From the NCBI GenBank assembly GCA_965661115.1, contig CBFICO010000116.1, positions 1 through 7,682 on the forward strand: a stretch of 7,682 bases of DNA, in the 5' to 3' direction. The DNA is from UBA6770 sp965661115. Its GTDB lineage: Bacteria; Bacteroidota; Bacteroidia; Flavobacteriales_G; Salibacteraceae. The notes under the pieces were generated by a model that ran no database searches, was not told the DNA's origin, and worked only from the letters and a program-made list of their open reading frames with translations. How positions within the stretch are numbered: position 1 is the first letter of the stretch; each line of letters starts with the position of its first letter. A program made the position numbers and the translations under genes. Positions 5,952 to 7,682 of this stretch are shown piece after piece.

Positions 5952-6484
5952 TAAAAGGAAAACATAAAGGACGGCGTTTACAAGCGCCTAAAAACATTCC
6001 AACACGCCCTACCACCGATTTTGCAAAAGAAGGTTTGTTCAATATTTTGGAAAACAATTTATTTCTAGAAGGCGCTCGAGTAATGGATTTATTCAGCGGC
6101 ACCGGAAACATTGCTTTTGAGTTTGCAAGCAGAGGAACCGGCTTGGGCGTAAATGTAGAGCAAAACAGCACCTGCGTTGGTTTTCAAATAAAAACTATTA
6201 AGGAGCTTGGGTTTGATATAAAGGTTGCAAAACAAAACGTGTTTAAATTTCTTCAGAAAGAAAATAATGAGGCGTTTGATATTGTGTTCGCCGATCCACC
6301 CTATCAATCAAAGGAACTCATCAAGCTACCTTCGTTAGTTTTCGCTAATAATTGGTTAGCAGAAGAAGGTTGGTTTGTGCTGGAACATGGCAAGGAACAC
6401 AACTTCGAAAAGTATGAGCACTTTCAGTTTGCTCGAAAATTTGGTCACGTTAACTTTAGCATTTTCTACCGCAACCACGATTAA
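5942..6484 (+). CDS. rsmD: 16S rRNA (guanine(966)-N(2))-methyltransferase RsmD
   Basis: A 180-residue class I SAM-dependent methyltransferase that modifies the exocyclic amine of G966 in 16S rRNA during small-subunit assembly (E. coli numbering). Family hallmarks are all present: the N-terminal RIIKGKHKGRRLQAP (2-16), RPTTDFAKEGLFNIL (22-36), the SAM-binding loop MDLFSGTGNIAFE (48-60) and the catalytic DPPY (118-121). Length is normal for the family. ATG 5942 starts exactly at the conserved N-terminus and overlaps the DUF3822 stop by 10 bases. coaD follows after 13 bases; the rsmD-coaD pairing is seen in very many bacteria. Confidence 0.96.
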   Translation: MRIIKGKHKGRRLQAPKNIPTRPTTDFAKEGLFNILENNLFLEGARVMDLFSGTGNIAFEFASRGTGLGVNVEQNSTCVGFQIKTIKELGFDIKVAKQNVFKFLQKENNEAFDIVFADPPYQSKELIKLPSLVFANNWLAEEGWFVLEHGKEHNFEKYEHFQFARKFGHVNFSIFYRNHD

Positions 6485-6485
6485 A

Positions 6486-6493
6486 TAACTTTG
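6486..6493 (+). promoter_or_regulatory. Possible internal promoter -7 box before coaD
   Basis: TAACTTTG is an exact match to TAnnTTTG, in the 13-base gap between rsmD and coaD. It ends 4 bases before the coaD ATG, the same spacing as the box before the helicase gene. No good TTG -33 element is visible upstream. If used, it would give a leaderless coaD mRNA in addition to the operon transcript. A chance match in AT-rich DNA is possible. Confidence 0.35.
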
Positions 6494-6497
6494 TCTT

Positions 6498-6956
6498 ATG
6501 AAAAAAGCAGTTTTTCCAGGTAGTTTCGATCCAATTACCACTGGACACGAAGCCATTATAAAGAGAGCTTTGCCCCTGTTTGACGAGATTGTTTTAGCAA
6601 TTGGAGTTAACAATACCAAACAATACTTTTTTCCTCTTGAAAAAAGAATGCTTGCTTTAAAAAAGTGTTTTGAAAATCATTCTAAAATAAAAATCGAATC
6701 CTACGAAGGCCTAACCATAGATTACTGCAAAAAAATTGAGGCAAATTATATTTTAAGAGGATTAAGAACTGCTGCCGATTTTGAGTATGAACGGACAATA
6801 GCTCTTATGAATCAGCAAATGGCGCCGGGTTTAGATACTGTTTTTCTAATTAGCGAACCGCAACACTCGGCTATTAGCTCAACAGTGGTTAGGGAAATCC
6901 TTAAAAATAAAGGAGATGTTTCTGAGTTTGTTCCTAAAAACTTCCCGCTCATATGA
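6498..6956 (+). CDS. coaD: Phosphopantetheine adenylyltransferase (PPAT)
   Basis: A 152-residue cytoplasmic nucleotidyltransferase catalysing the fourth step of coenzyme A synthesis, in which 4'-phosphopantetheine plus ATP gives dephospho-CoA plus pyrophosphate. Clear signatures: PGSFDPITTGH (7-17) containing the T/HxGH nucleotide-binding motif (TTGH, 14-17), RGLR (87-90) and the second nucleotidyltransferase motif ISSTVVRE (126-133). Length is close to the usual 155-165. ATG 6498 lies immediately before the conserved PGSFDP start. Its TGA overlaps the next gene's ATG (ATGA, 6953-6956), so the downstream secreted protein is probably coupled to it. Confidence 0.97.
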   Translation: MKKAVFPGSFDPITTGHEAIIKRALPLFDEIVLAIGVNNTKQYFFPLEKRMLALKKCFENHSKIKIESYEGLTIDYCKKIEANYILRGLRTAADFEYERTIALMNQQMAPGLDTVFLISEPQHSAISSTVVREILKNKGDVSEFVPKNFPLI

Positions 6957-7682
6957 GCATAAGGCTGCTTCTTTTTTTCTTGTTTATTGGCAACAGTGCT
7001 TATAGTGCAACACTAACGGGTTTAGCAAAAAGCTATCCCAACGAAAGTATTAAGTTACTGTACTACACCGACCTATTTAGTCGAAACCCTATTCACGTTG
7101 CTGAACAAACCATTTCTGAAAATGGCCAATTTGAGTTTGAAATTGATGTAAAACAAACGCGATTAGTAGCTTTAAAAATAAAGGGCTACCGCAGTAACTT
7201 CTACATCGCGCCAAAATCGAACTACCGCTTAGAACTTGGAGCGTTTGATCCTAAATCTGCTCCCCCCTTAAGCAAAGATAAATACCTACCTGCCCGTTTA
7301 ATTGAAGAAGATAAAGACCAAATAAACAAGGCAATTGGAGTGCTTAACGTGCAACTCGATTCGTTTGAACAAAAACACTATTTGGCATTCTTACAAAAAA
7401 AAGCCAAGCCTTATGTTGAAGATTACTCGGCAGAGTTAAAGCGTCATGAACTCTACGGAAAAAACGTTTTTTTCACAAAATACATTAAAGCCATTATTGG
7501 TTCATTGTACTACAAAGCTCAGTTTCCGTCTAAACAAGTTTTTGAGCAAAGCCTCACCGTTCCAGTTGATTACCACAATATAGCCTATGTAAATTTGGTA
7601 AACGATTTCTACAATAAATGGCTCAATCGGTATAAACTATCCAATGAAATTGTACAGGCTTACCGCCATATTGGTAATAGAA
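6953..7682 (+). CDS. Secreted protein, N-terminal part (runs off window), possibly DUF4369/TlpA-like
   Basis: The open frame starts at ATG 6953, overlapping the coaD stop by 4 bases, and stays open to the window edge (243 full codons, no stop). Residues 1-18 (SIRLLLFFLFIGNSAYS) form a signal peptide. Residues about 19-95 look like a small beta sandwich, with the TLTGLAKSYPNESIKLL opening and the SENGQFEFEI turn seen in DUF4369-type N-domains that sit before thioredoxin (TlpA/AhpC-TSA) domains in many Bacteroidota proteins. Residues about 115-243 are charged, helical and rich in lysine and aromatic residues. No CxxC is reached in this window. A TlpA-like thiol-disulfide protein is the best guess, but the deciding part lies beyond the edge. 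Confidence 0.8.
   Translation, partial: MSIRLLLFFLFIGNSAYSATLTGLAKSYPNESIKLLYYTDLFSRNPIHVAEQTISENGQFEFEIDVKQTRLVALKIKGYRSNFYIAPKSNYRLELGAFDPKSAPPLSKDKYLPARLIEEDKDQINKAIGVLNVQLDSFEQKHYLAFLQKKAKPYVEDYSAELKRHELYGKNVFFTKYIKAIIGSLYYKAQFPSKQVFEQSLTVPVDYHNIAYVNLVNDFYNKWLNRYKLSNEIVQAYRHIGNR

Overview
The window looks like a piece of a Bacteroidota chromosome, most likely order Flavobacteriales (Cryomorphaceae-like at best guess). The evidence is AT-rich DNA, little Shine-Dalgarno signal, -7 boxes of the Bacteroidota form TAnnTTTG, a DUF3822 gene directly before rsmD and coaD (a gene order typical of this phylum), and secreted proteins of Bacteroidota style. No rRNA, tRNA, CRISPR array or insertion sequence is visible. 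Most genes are housekeeping or conserved-hypothetical.

Layout: two divergent transcription units leave a shared control region at about 4248-4390. Leftward (minus strand), a RecD/Pif1-type SF1B helicase (GTG start) overlaps an AlkB-type 2-oxoglutarate/Fe(II) dioxygenase. Then, after 20 bases, comes a secreted thioredoxin-fold protein with a helical, TPR-like C-terminal half. An 11-bp hairpin with a T-run closes this unit about 35 bases after the thioredoxin gene. A further leftward secreted protein of unknown function begins inside or just after that terminator and has no convincing start codon. Its 3' end runs into three perfect tandem copies of a 17-bp unit. The left edge of the window (about 1-115) is a nested palindromic intergenic element of REP type.

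Rightward (plus strand), a three-helix membrane protein of unknown function is followed by DUF3822, rsmD (16S rRNA m2G966 methyltransferase), coaD (phosphopantetheine adenylyltransferase) and the first 243 codons of a secreted protein that continues past the window. Gaps are 19 and 13 bases and overlaps 10 and 4 bases, so this is probably one operon.

No clearly new multi-gene system is visible. The points most worth following are the translationally coupled helicase-AlkB pair, which recalls the human ASCC3-ALKBH3 partnership in alkylation repair; the missing start and possible T6 frameshift of the leftmost gene, overlapped by a terminator; -7 promoter boxes placed exactly 4 bases before the start codons of both the helicase and coaD, suggesting leaderless mRNAs; and the pairing of a three-helix, pilin-like-headed membrane protein with an actin-fold-family protein (DUF3822).
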